A DNA stretch of 32,014 nucleotides, taken from contig CADANT010000040.1 in assembly GCA_902789345.1 (NCBI GenBank), forward strand, positions 1-32,014, read 5' to 3'. The DNA comes from an uncultured Ruminococcus sp. Lineage in GTDB: Bacteria > Bacillota > Clostridia > Oscillospirales > Acutalibacteraceae. This document shows positions 17,591 to 25,882 of this stretch, piece after piece (position 1 is the first letter of the stretch; each line of letters starts with the position of its first letter). The translations under genes and the position numbers were made by a program. The notes beneath the pieces are model-generated. The model was not told where the DNA came from. It searched no databases and saw only the letters and a program-made list of their open reading frames with translations.

Positions 17591-18511
17591 TTATATATTA
17601 AATCTTCCTACAGGTTTAATTTCACATTCTAAATCCACACCCGAATTTTTCTTAACACGGTCCTGTACAAGTCTTACAAGCTCCATAACATCCTTACAGC
17701 TTGCATTGCCCTTGTTAATAATAAAGCCGGCGTGCTTTTCGCTTACCTGTGCGCCGCCAATTTGCTCTCCCTTTAGGTTGGCCTCTTGTATCAGCGCACC
17801 TGCAAAATAGCCCTGCGGTCTTTTAAACACACTGCCTGCACTTGGGTATTCCAAAGGCTGTTTATCCTTTCTTCTGCCCATATAGTCATTCATTCTGTTT
17901 CTGATTTCAACCTCTGAATCGTGGTGAAGTCTTAAAGTTACAGCTGTAATTACAAAGTGATTTTCCGAATAAACGCTGTGTCTGTAGCTTAAATCCAGTT
18001 GAGAAACGCCGTATGTACCAACCTTGTTGTCAGCGTCAATATGTGTGCAGCTTGAGATAACATCTTTCATTTCGCCGCCGTAAGCGCCTGCGTTCATATA
18101 TGCCGCACCGCCTACACTGCCCGGTATACCCCATGCAAATTCAAGTCCGCTTAGCCCCTTGTCACAAGCATAGCTGCACAGCTTTGCCAATGCAACACCT
18201 GCACCGCAGTATATAGTTTCACTGTCAAGCATTTTTATTTGTGTAAAAACTCCCCCAAGCTTTATAACCACACCGTCTATGCCGTCATCAGAAACTAACA
18301 GGTTAGAACCCTTACCCAGAATAAACACCGGTATTTCAAGCTCTTTGCACTTTGTCAATATATCAATCAGTCCCTCGTTTGAGGTAACCTCAATAAACAG
18401 CTGGGCATCTCCGCCTATTTTAAAGCTGGTATGCTTGCTCATACTTTCGTTTTCCTTTGCGGTAAAGCCGTACTTGTCAGCCGTTTCAATTATTTTACTA
18501 ATTTGGTACAT
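17591..18511 (-). CDS. murB: UDP-N-acetylenolpyruvoylglucosamine reductase (MurB)
   Basis: Flavoenzyme that reduces UDP-GlcNAc-enolpyruvate to UDP-MurNAc with NADPH, the step after MurA. Counting from the ATG at 18511 gives 306 residues, standard for the Gram-positive (type II) enzyme. FAD-binding blocks are SFKIGGDA, GSNLLVSDDG and IPGSVGGAAYMNAGAYGGE. Catalytic parts are the Arg of SYRHS, the Ser of PSAGSVFKRP and the Glu of ECEIKPVG at the C-terminus. The open frame also reaches a GTG 12 bases upstream (18523), but AGGTGG overlapping that GTG is ideally placed for the ATG, so the shorter form is preferred. It is co-directional with rapZ 56 bases downstream. Confidence 0.95.
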   Translation of the reverse strand: MYQISKIIETADKYGFTAKENESMSKHTSFKIGGDAQLFIEVTSNEGLIDILTKCKELEIPVFILGKGSNLLVSDDGIDGVVIKLGGVFTQIKMLDSETIYCGAGVALAKLCSYACDKGLSGLEFAWGIPGSVGGAAYMNAGAYGGEMKDVISSCTHIDADNKVGTYGVSQLDLSYRHSVYSENHFVITAVTLRLHHDSEVEIRNRMNDYMGRRKDKQPLEYPSAGSVFKRPQGYFAGALIQEANLKGEQIGGAQVSEKHAGFIINKGNASCKDVMELVRLVQDRVKKNSGVDLECEIKPVGRFNI

Positions 18512-18570
18512 AAATTCACCCACCTAAATATTACTAGTATATTAAACCATATGTTGAGGATTTTAACAAG

Positions 18571-18762
18571 CTATTTCATTTTTCCATCTTTATTAAAATA
18601 CTCAACATCACAAAAATCCTTTTTCTCGTCGTCTAAATCGTACTCACTGTTTTTAAACATACCACTGCCAGCGTGATAATCATCATTTGTCATTCTTGAA
18701 AAAGCAAACGCTAAAATTATAACCAAAACTACTATCCCACCAATAGTGCACAACCATTCCAT
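18571..18762 (-). CDS. Small single-span membrane protein of unknown function
   Basis: 63 residues from the ATG at 18762. The frame begins earlier (18777), but a perfect GGAGGT site sits 7 bases before 18762 and overlaps the earlier ATG, so the shorter start is chosen. Residues 4-22 are a hydrophobic helix (CTIGGIVVLVIILAFAF); the remaining 40 are hydrophilic and acidic (YDLDDEKKDF and similar). No family is recognised. It sits 4 bases downstream of the PHP gene stop side and 59 bases before murB, inside an operon of wall and regulatory genes, and has a strong ribosome binding site, so it is probably real. Confidence 0.7.
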   Translation of the reverse strand: MEWLCTIGGIVVLVIILAFAFSRMTNDDYHAGSGMFKNSEYDLDDEKKDFCDVEYFNKDGKMK

Positions 18763-18781
18763 ATAAAATACCTCCATTATG

Positions 18782-19501
18782 CTAATATTGTATATTCTGT
18801 TCTTTCAAATACGCCTTAAAGCTTTCTACACTGCTGTTTACAATAAGCTCCTGCGGAAAATCTATTTCCTTAAGTATAGCTAAGGCATCGTCAAAAACTC
18901 CTACAGCTGTAGAAAAATGTGCGTCTGAATTTACTATTATTCTTGCCCCGAACTTTTTACAAAGCTCTGCAATTTTAACACAGTTCTTCATTGAATCTTT
19001 GCGGCTTTTAAAGGTGTTGTTATTTATTTCTACCAGCTTACCGTTTTTAGCAAAAACTGGTATGACCTTTTGGTAGTCATACTTAAAGCACGGCGTACCG
19101 CTGTGCCCTATAACCCGAACATATGGGTTTTCTGCTATTTTAAGCCACGCATTCGTACAGTTTTCCATATTTGCCTCACCCTCAATAGTAAGAGTATGCA
19201 TAGAGGCTACTACCCATTCAAGCTTTTTCAGTGTGTTTTCAGTAATATCCAAACCACCGGCATAGTTGCTTACATTGGCTTCTACACCTTTTAGCACTCT
19301 TACGCCGTACATATATTCCGGTATAGCACCAAGGCAGTCAAAAAACCATTCTCCCGGTGAGCCGGGCATATTGTACCCATGGTCGGTTAGGGCTATGGCA
19401 TACAGCTGTTTTTGTGATGCAGCTGTAATCATTTCCTGTGCCGTGGAATATGCATGGGTAGATGATATTGTATGAGTATGTGTGTCTGCTATTAATCTCA
19501 T
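18782..19501 (-). CDS. PHP-domain phosphatase of the YcdX type
   Basis: 239 residues. The PHP trinuclear metal motifs are seen: DTHTHT (6-11, with H8 and H10), STHAYST, LTDHGYNMPG, GVEAN, ASMHT, IGHSG, and NSDAH near 190. The order and spacing match E. coli YcdX, a Zn-dependent phosphatase of undefined substrate; histidinol-phosphatase-like annotations are common but not supported by any his genes nearby. A GAAAGGTAA site lies upstream of the ATG at 19501. It lies between hprK and murB, a neighbourhood shared by many Clostridia. Function beyond phosphoester hydrolysis is unknown. Confidence 0.88.
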   Translation of the reverse strand: MRLIADTHTHTISSTHAYSTAQEMITAASQKQLYAIALTDHGYNMPGSPGEWFFDCLGAIPEYMYGVRVLKGVEANVSNYAGGLDITENTLKKLEWVVASMHTLTIEGEANMENCTNAWLKIAENPYVRVIGHSGTPCFKYDYQKVIPVFAKNGKLVEINNNTFKSRKDSMKNCVKIAELCKKFGARIIVNSDAHFSTAVGVFDDALAILKEIDFPQELIVNSSVESFKAYLKEQNIQY

Positions 19502-19559
19502 AATAAATTACCTTTCTAAAGCATTGCCAAAGCCATTTTATGTAAGGGCAGGCATAACA

Positions 19560-19600
19560 AAAGCTAAGTGAAGTATAAGCTGATTATACTCCACTTACGC
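19560..19600 (-). terminator. Terminator-like hairpin after hprK
   Basis: TAAGTGAAGTATA (19565-19577) pairs with TATACTCCACTTA (19585-19597) with a single mismatch around a 7-base loop, and GC ends extend it. On the minus strand it is followed by TTTTGTTATG, a short T-run. It could end or attenuate hprK transcripts before the PHP gene; partial readthrough is likely because no strong promoter for the downstream genes was found. Confidence 0.55.
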
Positions 19601-19621
19601 AATTACATTGTAAAAATATTA

Positions 19622-20584
19622 TTACCAGTCTATGACTTTTTTGCTGTTTTCTATACCAACATCCATACCTAAATTAGCCAACAACTCCTGTGCGGCGTTG
19701 TAGCCCATTTTCTTCTGTCTGTTATTCATAGCGGCAACTTCTATTATTATAGCCAGGTTTCTGCCGGGTTTAACCGGAATTGTAAGGCACGGAACATCAA
19801 CATCAAGAATGTCTGTATATTCGTTATCTATACCCATACGGTCATACACCTTTGTTTTGTCCCAGTTTTCAAGTGTAATCACCATATCAATTTTTTCTGA
19901 CATTTTTACAGAACCCATACCGAATATTCTTCTTGCGTTAATAATGCCTATACCACGCAGCTCTACAAAATGCCTTATATTCTCAGGTGAACTGCCTACA
20001 AGAGTACGGCTTGAAATCTTTCTTATTTCAACAGCATCATCGGCAATAAGTCTGTGTCCACGCTTAATAAGCTCTATAGCAGTTTCACTTTTACCTACGC
20101 CACTGCTACCTGTAAGCAATATACCCTCACCGTAAACCTCTACAAGAACACCGTGACGGGTAATTCTAGGAGCAAGCTCGGTATTTAGATATGAAATAAC
20201 AGAGGCAATAAGGTTACAGGTGGAGTCCTCTGAACGAAGCACAGGTACTTCACATACCTTTGCCACCTTCATAAGCTCGTCAAGCACCTCCAGATTTCTG
20301 GCAACTATAACAGCCGGCGGCTTTTTTTGCAAAATATTATTCAAAACATAAGTACGCTGTTCACTTCCGAATTTTTTTAGATACGCATACTCTGTGTTGC
20401 CAAAAACAAGAAGTCTTTCCGGGTTGTAAAATTCCAAAAATCCGGTCAACTCAATACCCGGTCTGTTAACATTGGGAGAAGATACATATATTTCGTCAGG
20501 GTCGCTTGGCGTATAGGCAAATTCCATACGCAGTTCCTTTGCCAATTTTGCAAGGGACACCTTAAATTCAGTATTTCCTTTCAT
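19622..20584 (-). CDS. hprK: HPr kinase/phosphorylase (HprK)
   Basis: Phosphorylates and dephosphorylates Ser46 of HPr (and Crh where present) in response to fructose 1,6-bisphosphate, ATP and phosphate, so it sets carbon catabolite repression in Firmicutes. 320 residues. H144 lies in TRHGVLVEV, the P-loop GSSGVGKS at 159-166, the catalytic DD in LIADDAVEI (182-183) and the family signature VELRGIGIINARRIFG at 207-222. All key residues are present. It has an extended -10 promoter upstream and heads the minus-strand run that continues through murB to dnaE. The substrate of its product pathway meets pfkA at the far end of the same block. Confidence 0.96.
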   Translation of the reverse strand: MKGNTEFKVSLAKLAKELRMEFAYTPSDPDEIYVSSPNVNRPGIELTGFLEFYNPERLLVFGNTEYAYLKKFGSEQRTYVLNNILQKKPPAVIVARNLEVLDELMKVAKVCEVPVLRSEDSTCNLIASVISYLNTELAPRITRHGVLVEVYGEGILLTGSSGVGKSETAIELIKRGHRLIADDAVEIRKISSRTLVGSSPENIRHFVELRGIGIINARRIFGMGSVKMSEKIDMVITLENWDKTKVYDRMGIDNEYTDILDVDVPCLTIPVKPGRNLAIIIEVAAMNNRQKKMGYNAAQELLANLGMDVGIENSKKVIDW

Positions 20585-20627
20585 ATAGCTTCACATCCTT
20601 TATATGAAAATTTACCATCATAAGTTA

Positions 20628-20636
20628 ATTATAACA
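20628..20636 (-). promoter_or_regulatory. Extended -10 promoter of hprK
   Basis: On the minus strand TGTTATAAT (20636-20628), a TGn-extended perfect -10 box. A -35 box is weak (TTAAAA at 17 bases), as is usual for extended -10 promoters. It lies about 44 bases before the hprK ATG. The 141-base gap to the germination operon shows no clear terminator. Confidence 0.55.
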
Positions 20637-20725
20637 AAACTTCCATAAATTTTAAAGGACTTTTTGCAAATTATTATATAAAATATCTGTAAATTATTCT
20701 GTATGTTATCCCATAAAAAGTTAAA

Positions 20726-21751
20726 TTACATACTCACTGTGCTTTTTACTGTATACACGCCGTTTTTAACAAGCTCCGGCCAGTTATCTATGGTGCGGTA
20801 AACTCTATAATCGCTTTGCCTTAATCTTTTTCCTAAGTCAAAAACATCCGCACTGTTGTCCGCACACACCCTCACTGCCTCCTCGGCCAGCTTATTAAGC
20901 CGCTGTTCTATACTTTTTTCCTGCTCTTTATTTTGGTTTGTATATTCATAAACAGAAGCCTCGCCCTTTATTAAGATATCACAGTATAAAACGCCTTTGC
21001 TAACCTTTACGGTTATTTCTGTTTTTTCCTGCGAAAGTGCAAAGCTTTTATTTTTACCCGTTAAAGGGATTACCTCGGCGTCAATATCAGTGTCTCCTCT
21101 AATAAGCATAACCCCCATAGACTGATCTTTATCAAGGGTTTTATACATCTTATCATGCTTAAACAATGCTATACCGCCGGACCTTGGTACATCATTTTCA
21201 ACGGTTATCACGCCTGTGTAGGCCGTTGTGGTATCGTTAATAATATCTGACAAAAATTCATATACCGGCACAGCCAATGTGCGGCCTGTAGTGTGCTTTG
21301 AGTTTACAATGTCTGAAATGGTATGTGGGGTAATTCCCTTAAGTGTCATTATTTTATGGGCCTGCGTGTCAGCTGCAATTACATTTACAGACGGTCTGCA
21401 CTGGTAGTAGCCTGCAAAAAATTCCATTGCCTCTTCTACACCCTGTTTGCACAACCCCTTTCCAAGCAAAATAAAGGAGTTGTGACTGTAAAGCGGGTCC
21501 ATTCCGTTTTGGCTTACTATTGTTGCTACAGCTTCGGTAACGGTTTTTCCCTTGCCTACTACAGTTTTATAGGTAACATCAGGATTAGTAGCGTCGGTAT
21601 TCATATACATAACTGTAACACTATAGTTGTTGTCACTGTAGTCTATACCTATTCCCTGTATAACCATACGCTCGTTAAGCTGTTTACTGTCGCACCCCTG
21701 CATAAAGCATACAGAAAGCACCGCAGCCAGTAATACTAAAAATTTTTTCAT
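20726..21751 (-). CDS. Ger(x)C family germinant receptor lipoprotein (GerAC type)
   Basis: 341 residues, slightly shorter than B. subtilis GerAC. A lipoprotein signal peptide ends MQGC with the lipidated Cys at 20; the mature part begins DSKQLNERMVIQGIGIDYS, which matches the family start (usually a conserved Trp/Leu-rich segment then GIGID). Mid-protein DPLYSHNSFILLGKG is a conserved family block. C subunits of GerA-type receptors sit on the outer face of the spore inner membrane, and are needed for germinant response. It follows the permease gene by 15 bases and ends the operon. The germinant is not predictable. Confidence 0.9.
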   Translation of the reverse strand: MKKFLVLLAAVLSVCFMQGCDSKQLNERMVIQGIGIDYSDNNYSVTVMYMNTDATNPDVTYKTVVGKGKTVTEAVATIVSQNGMDPLYSHNSFILLGKGLCKQGVEEAMEFFAGYYQCRPSVNVIAADTQAHKIMTLKGITPHTISDIVNSKHTTGRTLAVPVYEFLSDIINDTTTAYTGVITVENDVPRSGGIALFKHDKMYKTLDKDQSMGVMLIRGDTDIDAEVIPLTGKNKSFALSQEKTEITVKVSKGVLYCDILIKGEASVYEYTNQNKEQEKSIEQRLNKLAEEAVRVCADNSADVFDLGKRLRQSDYRVYRTIDNWPELVKNGVYTVKSTVSM

Positions 21752-21766
21752 ATAATCACCCTATAA

Positions 21767-22837
21767 TTATCTGTTTGTGATTTTATTTGCAACAATTAAA
21801 ATAATCGGTATAACAACAGCTGTAAGCATAGTAAAAATAAGCATTATGTTGTTATTATACAGCAGGTCAAACATACCGTCTGTCATTGAAATTGCCATAG
21901 AGCTTACAAAAACCACTACACCGCAAATTAAAATAGACCATCTTGATATAACCTCACCAAACACTCTTTTTACACAGGCTGAAAGTAAATAAATAAACAA
22001 CGACACCTTTACAAACATTCCGGCTGTCCATACTCCCAAAAACAGGCCGTCCAGTCTTTCGGCAATACCTAATGAGGCTATGGCAGTAACTGCATAAACA
22101 GGAAAAACCTGTGTTTTTAGGTAGTCACCCATTACAGCAATAATAATTGCCGTGATTATAGCTGTGGATATATACACCCCTGCTACCCAAATGCCTATTC
22201 CCTTTTTACAGTCCCCTTTTGCAAACGGCAAAAGCATTGCCATTGCCGGTATGCAGGAATTTTTAGCAAGCATATTCAAAATTATATCAATTATGTCCCC
22301 TGTATTGTCAGCTGAAACAGGTATAAAATTTAGTGCGTCTGCTTTTGGAAGCAATGCACACAACAGTATAATAAGCGCAATAGCTATAAATACAAAAATA
22401 ATTGTTGACGCCCTGCCCAACGCCTCTATACCCTTGTATGCACCATACATTGAGGCGGCAACAACCGCCACAGAAAGCACCAAAACAGATGCAGACGGAT
22501 TAAGAACCTTGGTAACCATAATGTTAAATCGTGACAGGGTATTTATTAGTACCCATAAAAAATACAAGCCATATACTACAGCAATAACGGCGCCATATTT
22601 CTTGAAAACATCGTAGCCGTTATCTGTTATTGTTCTGCCGTTACTTGTAACAAAAGCACCATATACCGGCAGCACCATTAAGGCTGTTGCCGGCAGTGCC
22701 AGCAACGCTGCAACAAAACCGTAATACAGGTGGTTTGTATTGGAACCAAAGCTGCTGTAGGTAGCATTTACAACCATTCTGCTAATGTACAGCATTATAA
22801 AAAGCTGACAAAGAGATACTCTTACAAACGGTTTCAT
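21767..22837 (-). CDS. GerAB-type spore germination permease
   Basis: 356 residues with about ten hydrophobic segments, no soluble domain, and the family feel of the APC-superfamily spore permeases. The N-terminus is KPFVRVSLCQLFIMLYISRM. In B. subtilis the B subunit binds amino acid germinants. A GGAGG site precedes the ATG at 22837. It is 26 bases downstream of the DUF4363 gene and 15 before the GerAC-type gene, so A, B and C subunits of one receptor are probably encoded here although the A gene is divergent. Confidence 0.9.
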   Translation of the reverse strand: MKPFVRVSLCQLFIMLYISRMVVNATYSSFGSNTNHLYYGFVAALLALPATALMVLPVYGAFVTSNGRTITDNGYDVFKKYGAVIAVVYGLYFLWVLINTLSRFNIMVTKVLNPSASVLVLSVAVVAASMYGAYKGIEALGRASTIIFVFIAIALIILLCALLPKADALNFIPVSADNTGDIIDIILNMLAKNSCIPAMAMLLPFAKGDCKKGIGIWVAGVYISTAIITAIIIAVMGDYLKTQVFPVYAVTAIASLGIAERLDGLFLGVWTAGMFVKVSLFIYLLSACVKRVFGEVISRWSILICGVVVFVSSMAISMTDGMFDLLYNNNIMLIFTMLTAVVIPIILIVANKITNR

Positions 22838-22863
22838 ACAATCCTCCTTTTCTTTTACGGTGG

Positions 22864-23241
22864 CTACAATACATTATCAAAAAACGGAAGCATTGTATAT
22901 ATAACAATATCCAGAGATTCTATAGCTGAAGAGCATTCTATAGGAAAGCTTTTTTTGTTGTACTTTAAAGTGTTTTTTGCCGTAGATATTTCATCTGCTA
23001 TATCCTCTGTATTGTCATGAATTAAAAATGCGTCCAGTATCCAGGTATTGTCACCCCAAATTTTATCTGCCTTGTTAAGGTGATCCTCCGCACTCTTAGT
23101 ATCACTGTGGTTATATGCCGTAAGCGCATCATTAAGCTCTGCCTTAACCTGCTCCGATATATTTATGGTAAAGATACTCTCAAACACAGCAAGTCCTATA
23201 ATTACAACAAATATAGATATAGCCGTAATAGTTCTGCCCAT
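22864..23241 (-). CDS. DUF4363-family membrane-anchored protein
   Basis: 125 residues: one N-terminal membrane helix (about 5-27, ITAISIFVVIIGLAVFESIF) then a helical outer domain with LNKADKIWGDNTWILDAF. This helix-plus-WxxN pattern matches DUF4363, which is found next to DUF421 proteins in spore formers. The function is unknown. It starts 2 bases after the DUF421 stop, so the two are translationally coupled, which argues that the products act together. GGAAGGG precedes its ATG. Confidence 0.75.
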   Translation of the reverse strand: MGRTITAISIFVVIIGLAVFESIFTINISEQVKAELNDALTAYNHSDTKSAEDHLNKADKIWGDNTWILDAFLIHDNTEDIADEISTAKNTLKYNKKSFPIECSSAIESLDIVIYTMLPFFDNVL

Positions 23242-23243
23242 AG

Positions 23244-23915
23244 CTACCCTTCCTTTTTTATTATATTGTACTTATGATCCGGTGTAGCGGTCATTATAAA
23301 AATATCCTTGCTGTTTACATTATTTTTTCTAAGTGTTTTGTTTAGCCAATCCTGTGATATTCCGCAAAATTTCATTGAGCTTTCTGCAATTTCGCCGTCG
23401 CTTATAATAACAAGCTCAAATGTATTTGTGGGATTATTAACATTAAGCTGTTCTGCCGTAGCGGTATCTTTCTGCGGTTTTTTCAGTACGCTTAGCTTAC
23501 CGTTGGTTTCAAGCACGGCGTATTTAACATCATCAAGTGAAAATACATTTGCCTGGCGCAGCTCCTCCCACAGGTCTTCGGTACTGATACGCAGCATTTT
23601 CATTTTCTTTTGGTCTATAATGCCGTTGTTCATTATAATCTGCGGAATACCGCAGACTACTCTTCTGAATTTGCTGTTTTTAAGCATTAGCACACTCATA
23701 ACTATTTCACAGGCAACCAACAATAAAATAGGAACTACGCCGCTTAACAAAGGCAGAGAAGTATCTTGCATAGGAATAACCGCTATATTGGATATTAAAA
23801 GCGTTACAACAAGCTCGCTTGTTTGCAGCTCACTAATTTGCCTTTTTCCCATAAGGCGTAGCATAACCAGAATAAGCGCATACAAAATCAGCGTTCTTAT
23901 TACAGATATAGACAT
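23244..23915 (-). CDS. DUF421 (YetF-like) membrane protein
   Basis: From the ATG at 23915 it has 223 residues. Three N-terminal membrane helices (about 1-75) contain the family block RLMGKRQISELQTSELVVTL; the soluble C-terminal part includes KMLRISTEDLWEELRQANVF and VKYAVLETNGKLSVLKKP, all characteristic of DUF421. The frame also opens at a TTG at 23930, but AAGGTG between them serves the ATG. DUF421 proteins are known from B. subtilis spores: the 2Duf protein of spoVA-2mob elements raises wet-heat resistance and tightens the spore inner membrane. Here it is the first gene of an operon with germinant receptor subunits, suggesting a spore inner membrane role. Confidence 0.9.
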   Translation of the reverse strand: MSISVIRTLILYALILVMLRLMGKRQISELQTSELVVTLLISNIAVIPMQDTSLPLLSGVVPILLLVACEIVMSVLMLKNSKFRRVVCGIPQIIMNNGIIDQKKMKMLRISTEDLWEELRQANVFSLDDVKYAVLETNGKLSVLKKPQKDTATAEQLNVNNPTNTFELVIISDGEIAESSMKFCGISQDWLNKTLRKNNVNSKDIFIMTATPDHKYNIIKKEG

Positions 23916-24144
23916 ATTTTTCACCTTCAAATTTTTCGATAATATTTTAAGCCGCCGGAATTAACCATTGCAGCCAATACAACACTAATATTCTGTACAG
24001 TAATTAGCTTGGTATACATATTTTGTATTTTTGCACACCAAAATACTCATATCACTTTTAGCTTATGGCAGCTACATTTAAGAAACAAACAGTATATTTA
24101 CTGCAAGGTCTGCAAAAAACAAATAATAAAGGAAGTGGATATTA

Positions 24145-25665
24145 ATGAAAAACACAATATTTGAATATTTTAAAAATCTGTTTTACCCAAAGCTATACGC
24201 AACTGCTAAAAAGCCGCAGACCACACCACTTAGCACTAACATTGACAGGAACATTGGCTATCTGCAAGGAAAATTTAACGGTTCGGCTGATTTTACCATA
24301 CGCCGCCTAAATATAAATAACATTCGTGGTGCAATTTTGACAATGGAGGGAATGTGCAACAAGGACACACTTACTTTAAGCGTGATTAACCCCCTGCTTG
24401 AAAAAGAGTACCCAAAAATACAGGGGCTGGAGCTTTTTAACTATATTGAGCGCAATGTACTTACCGCATCTGAGCTTACAAAGATAGAAGACTTTGAAAC
24501 ACTTATGCAGCTGCTTATGTCAGGCTTTGCCATACTTCTTATTGACACTTGCAGCACTGCAATGTCAGTAGGCGTACAGGGCTTTAGCTTTAGAAGCGTT
24601 TCTGAACCCGAAAGCGAAACCTCGGAGCGTGGCAGCCGTGAAGGCTTTGTAGAACCCCTTAGAATAAATATGTCTTTGCTTCGCAGGCGGCTTAAAAACC
24701 CTGACCTTAGGTTTGAAACTATGACGGTAGGCAGTGTAAGTAAAACAGACATTTGTATGTGCTACTTAACAGACGCCGTAAGCCAAAGCATACTAAAAAA
24801 GCTTAGGCAAAAGCTTGAAAAAATAGATATGGACACCGTGCTTGCCAGCGGATACCTTGTAAGCTACCTGGAGGACGAAAACGACCATTCACTTTTTAGC
24901 GGAGTGGGCATAACAGAACGGCCGGACACTGCCGCCGGAAAAATAAACGAGGGCAGAATAGCAATACTGATAGACGGAACACCCTCAGCTTTAATCATCC
25001 CCTACCTTTTTGTAGAGAATTTTCAAACAATGGGCGATTATTCATACAAGCCCTACTATGCAACATTTATTAGATGGCTAAAGTATATCTGCTTTTTTAT
25101 TGCAGCCCTTACTCCCGGTTTTTACACAGCGATTGCACTTTTTAACCCGGAGCTTTTCCCCGAGCAGGTTTTAAATAAGGTAGCTGTTTCAATAGGAAGC
25201 ACACCCTTTGGACTAATAACAGAAATTCTTTTAGTATTATTTATGTATGAAATTATGCGTGAAGCCGGACTAAGACTTCCTAAAGCACTGGGGCACGCTG
25301 TAAGCATAGTAGGTGCACTGGTAATTGGTGATACGGCAGTAAGCGCAGGATTGATAGGAGCGCCCACCCTTATGATAGTTGCACTTACAGCTATTGCCTC
25401 ATATGTAATACCAAACCTTTATCCACAGCTTTGTATACTGAGGATATTATTTATACTGGCAGGGGGATTTTTCGGAATATGGGGAATTGTTTTACTTTCC
25501 TGTGTTACAATTGTAAATATGTGCGGAAAGTCAATTTTAGGTGTGCCGTACACTATGCCACTAGCCCCATTTAAACTTTTTGGTATGCGAGATGTTGTTA
25601 TAAGGGCGGACTGGAAAGTCCTCAGCCAACGCCGAAACATTATTAGAGACAGGAAAGAGCAGTAG
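24145..25665 (+). CDS. GerAA-type spore germination protein (receptor A subunit)
   Basis: 506 residues, a normal length. The N-terminal soluble half contains the family blocks SEPESETSERGSREGF and MSLLRRRLKNPDLRFET, GITERPDTAAGKINEGR and IDGTPSALIIPYLF. The C-terminal half has about five to six membrane helices (ALTPGFYTAIALFNPELF, then GLITEILLVLFMYEIMREAG). GerA A subunits oligomerise into a ligand-gated ion channel in the spore inner membrane. GGAAGTGG precedes the ATG by 6 bases. It is transcribed away from the gene pair and B/C subunit genes to its left, which is unusual since gerA operons are normally A-B-C in one direction. Confidence 0.94.
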   Translation: MKNTIFEYFKNLFYPKLYATAKKPQTTPLSTNIDRNIGYLQGKFNGSADFTIRRLNINNIRGAILTMEGMCNKDTLTLSVINPLLEKEYPKIQGLELFNYIERNVLTASELTKIEDFETLMQLLMSGFAILLIDTCSTAMSVGVQGFSFRSVSEPESETSERGSREGFVEPLRINMSLLRRRLKNPDLRFETMTVGSVSKTDICMCYLTDAVSQSILKKLRQKLEKIDMDTVLASGYLVSYLEDENDHSLFSGVGITERPDTAAGKINEGRIAILIDGTPSALIIPYLFVENFQTMGDYSYKPYYATFIRWLKYICFFIAALTPGFYTAIALFNPELFPEQVLNKVAVSIGSTPFGLITEILLVLFMYEIMREAGLRLPKALGHAVSIVGALVIGDTAVSAGLIGAPTLMIVALTAIASYVIPNLYPQLCILRILFILAGGFFGIWGIVLLSCVTIVNMCGKSILGVPYTMPLAPFKLFGMRDVVIRADWKVLSQRRNIIRDRKEQ

Positions 25666-25685
25666 ATTATACACCTGTTTTTAGC

Positions 25686-25706
25686 CAAATAAAAATACTT
25701 TATTTG
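25686..25706 (+). terminator. Weak AT-rich hairpin after the GerAA-type gene
   Basis: CAAATAAA and TTTATTTG form a perfect 8-bp, AT-rich stem with a 5-base loop, 21 bases after the stop, followed by ATTTTAT. It is weak as a terminator and its 3' end overlaps the -35 box of the next promoter. Confidence 0.35.
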
Positions 25707-25732
25707 ATTTTATAAAAAAAGTGTGATAAAAT
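25704..25732 (+). promoter_or_regulatory. Sigma-A promoter of the orphan lipoprotein gene
   Basis: TTGATT (25704-25709), 17 bases, TAAAAT (25727-25732). Predicted start near 25739, leaving a 144-base AT-rich leader before the ATG at 25883 with no clear structure. Confidence 0.6.
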
Positions 25733-25882
25733 GTTTCTTAATATATTTTAGGGTAACGCTTAATATCATATATATTTGTTTATGTTTTGCTGTAAGGTAT
25801 TGCAAATGTTAAAAACAAATTATTATGTATTTTGTTTACCCTGATTTAACTTAATTTATAGCTAATTAACAGGGGTATTATA

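Noticed and set aside
23308..23964. Plus-strand frame of 218 codons opposite DUF421
   Set aside because: Ser/Thr/Phe-rich shadow of a membrane protein gene; the minus-strand frame has clear family motifs.
24041..24060. Possible sigma-G -10 box (CATATCA) for the GerAA-type gene with GTATT 18 bases upstream
   Set aside because: Two mismatches in the -10 and one in the -35; not better than chance in AT-rich DNA.
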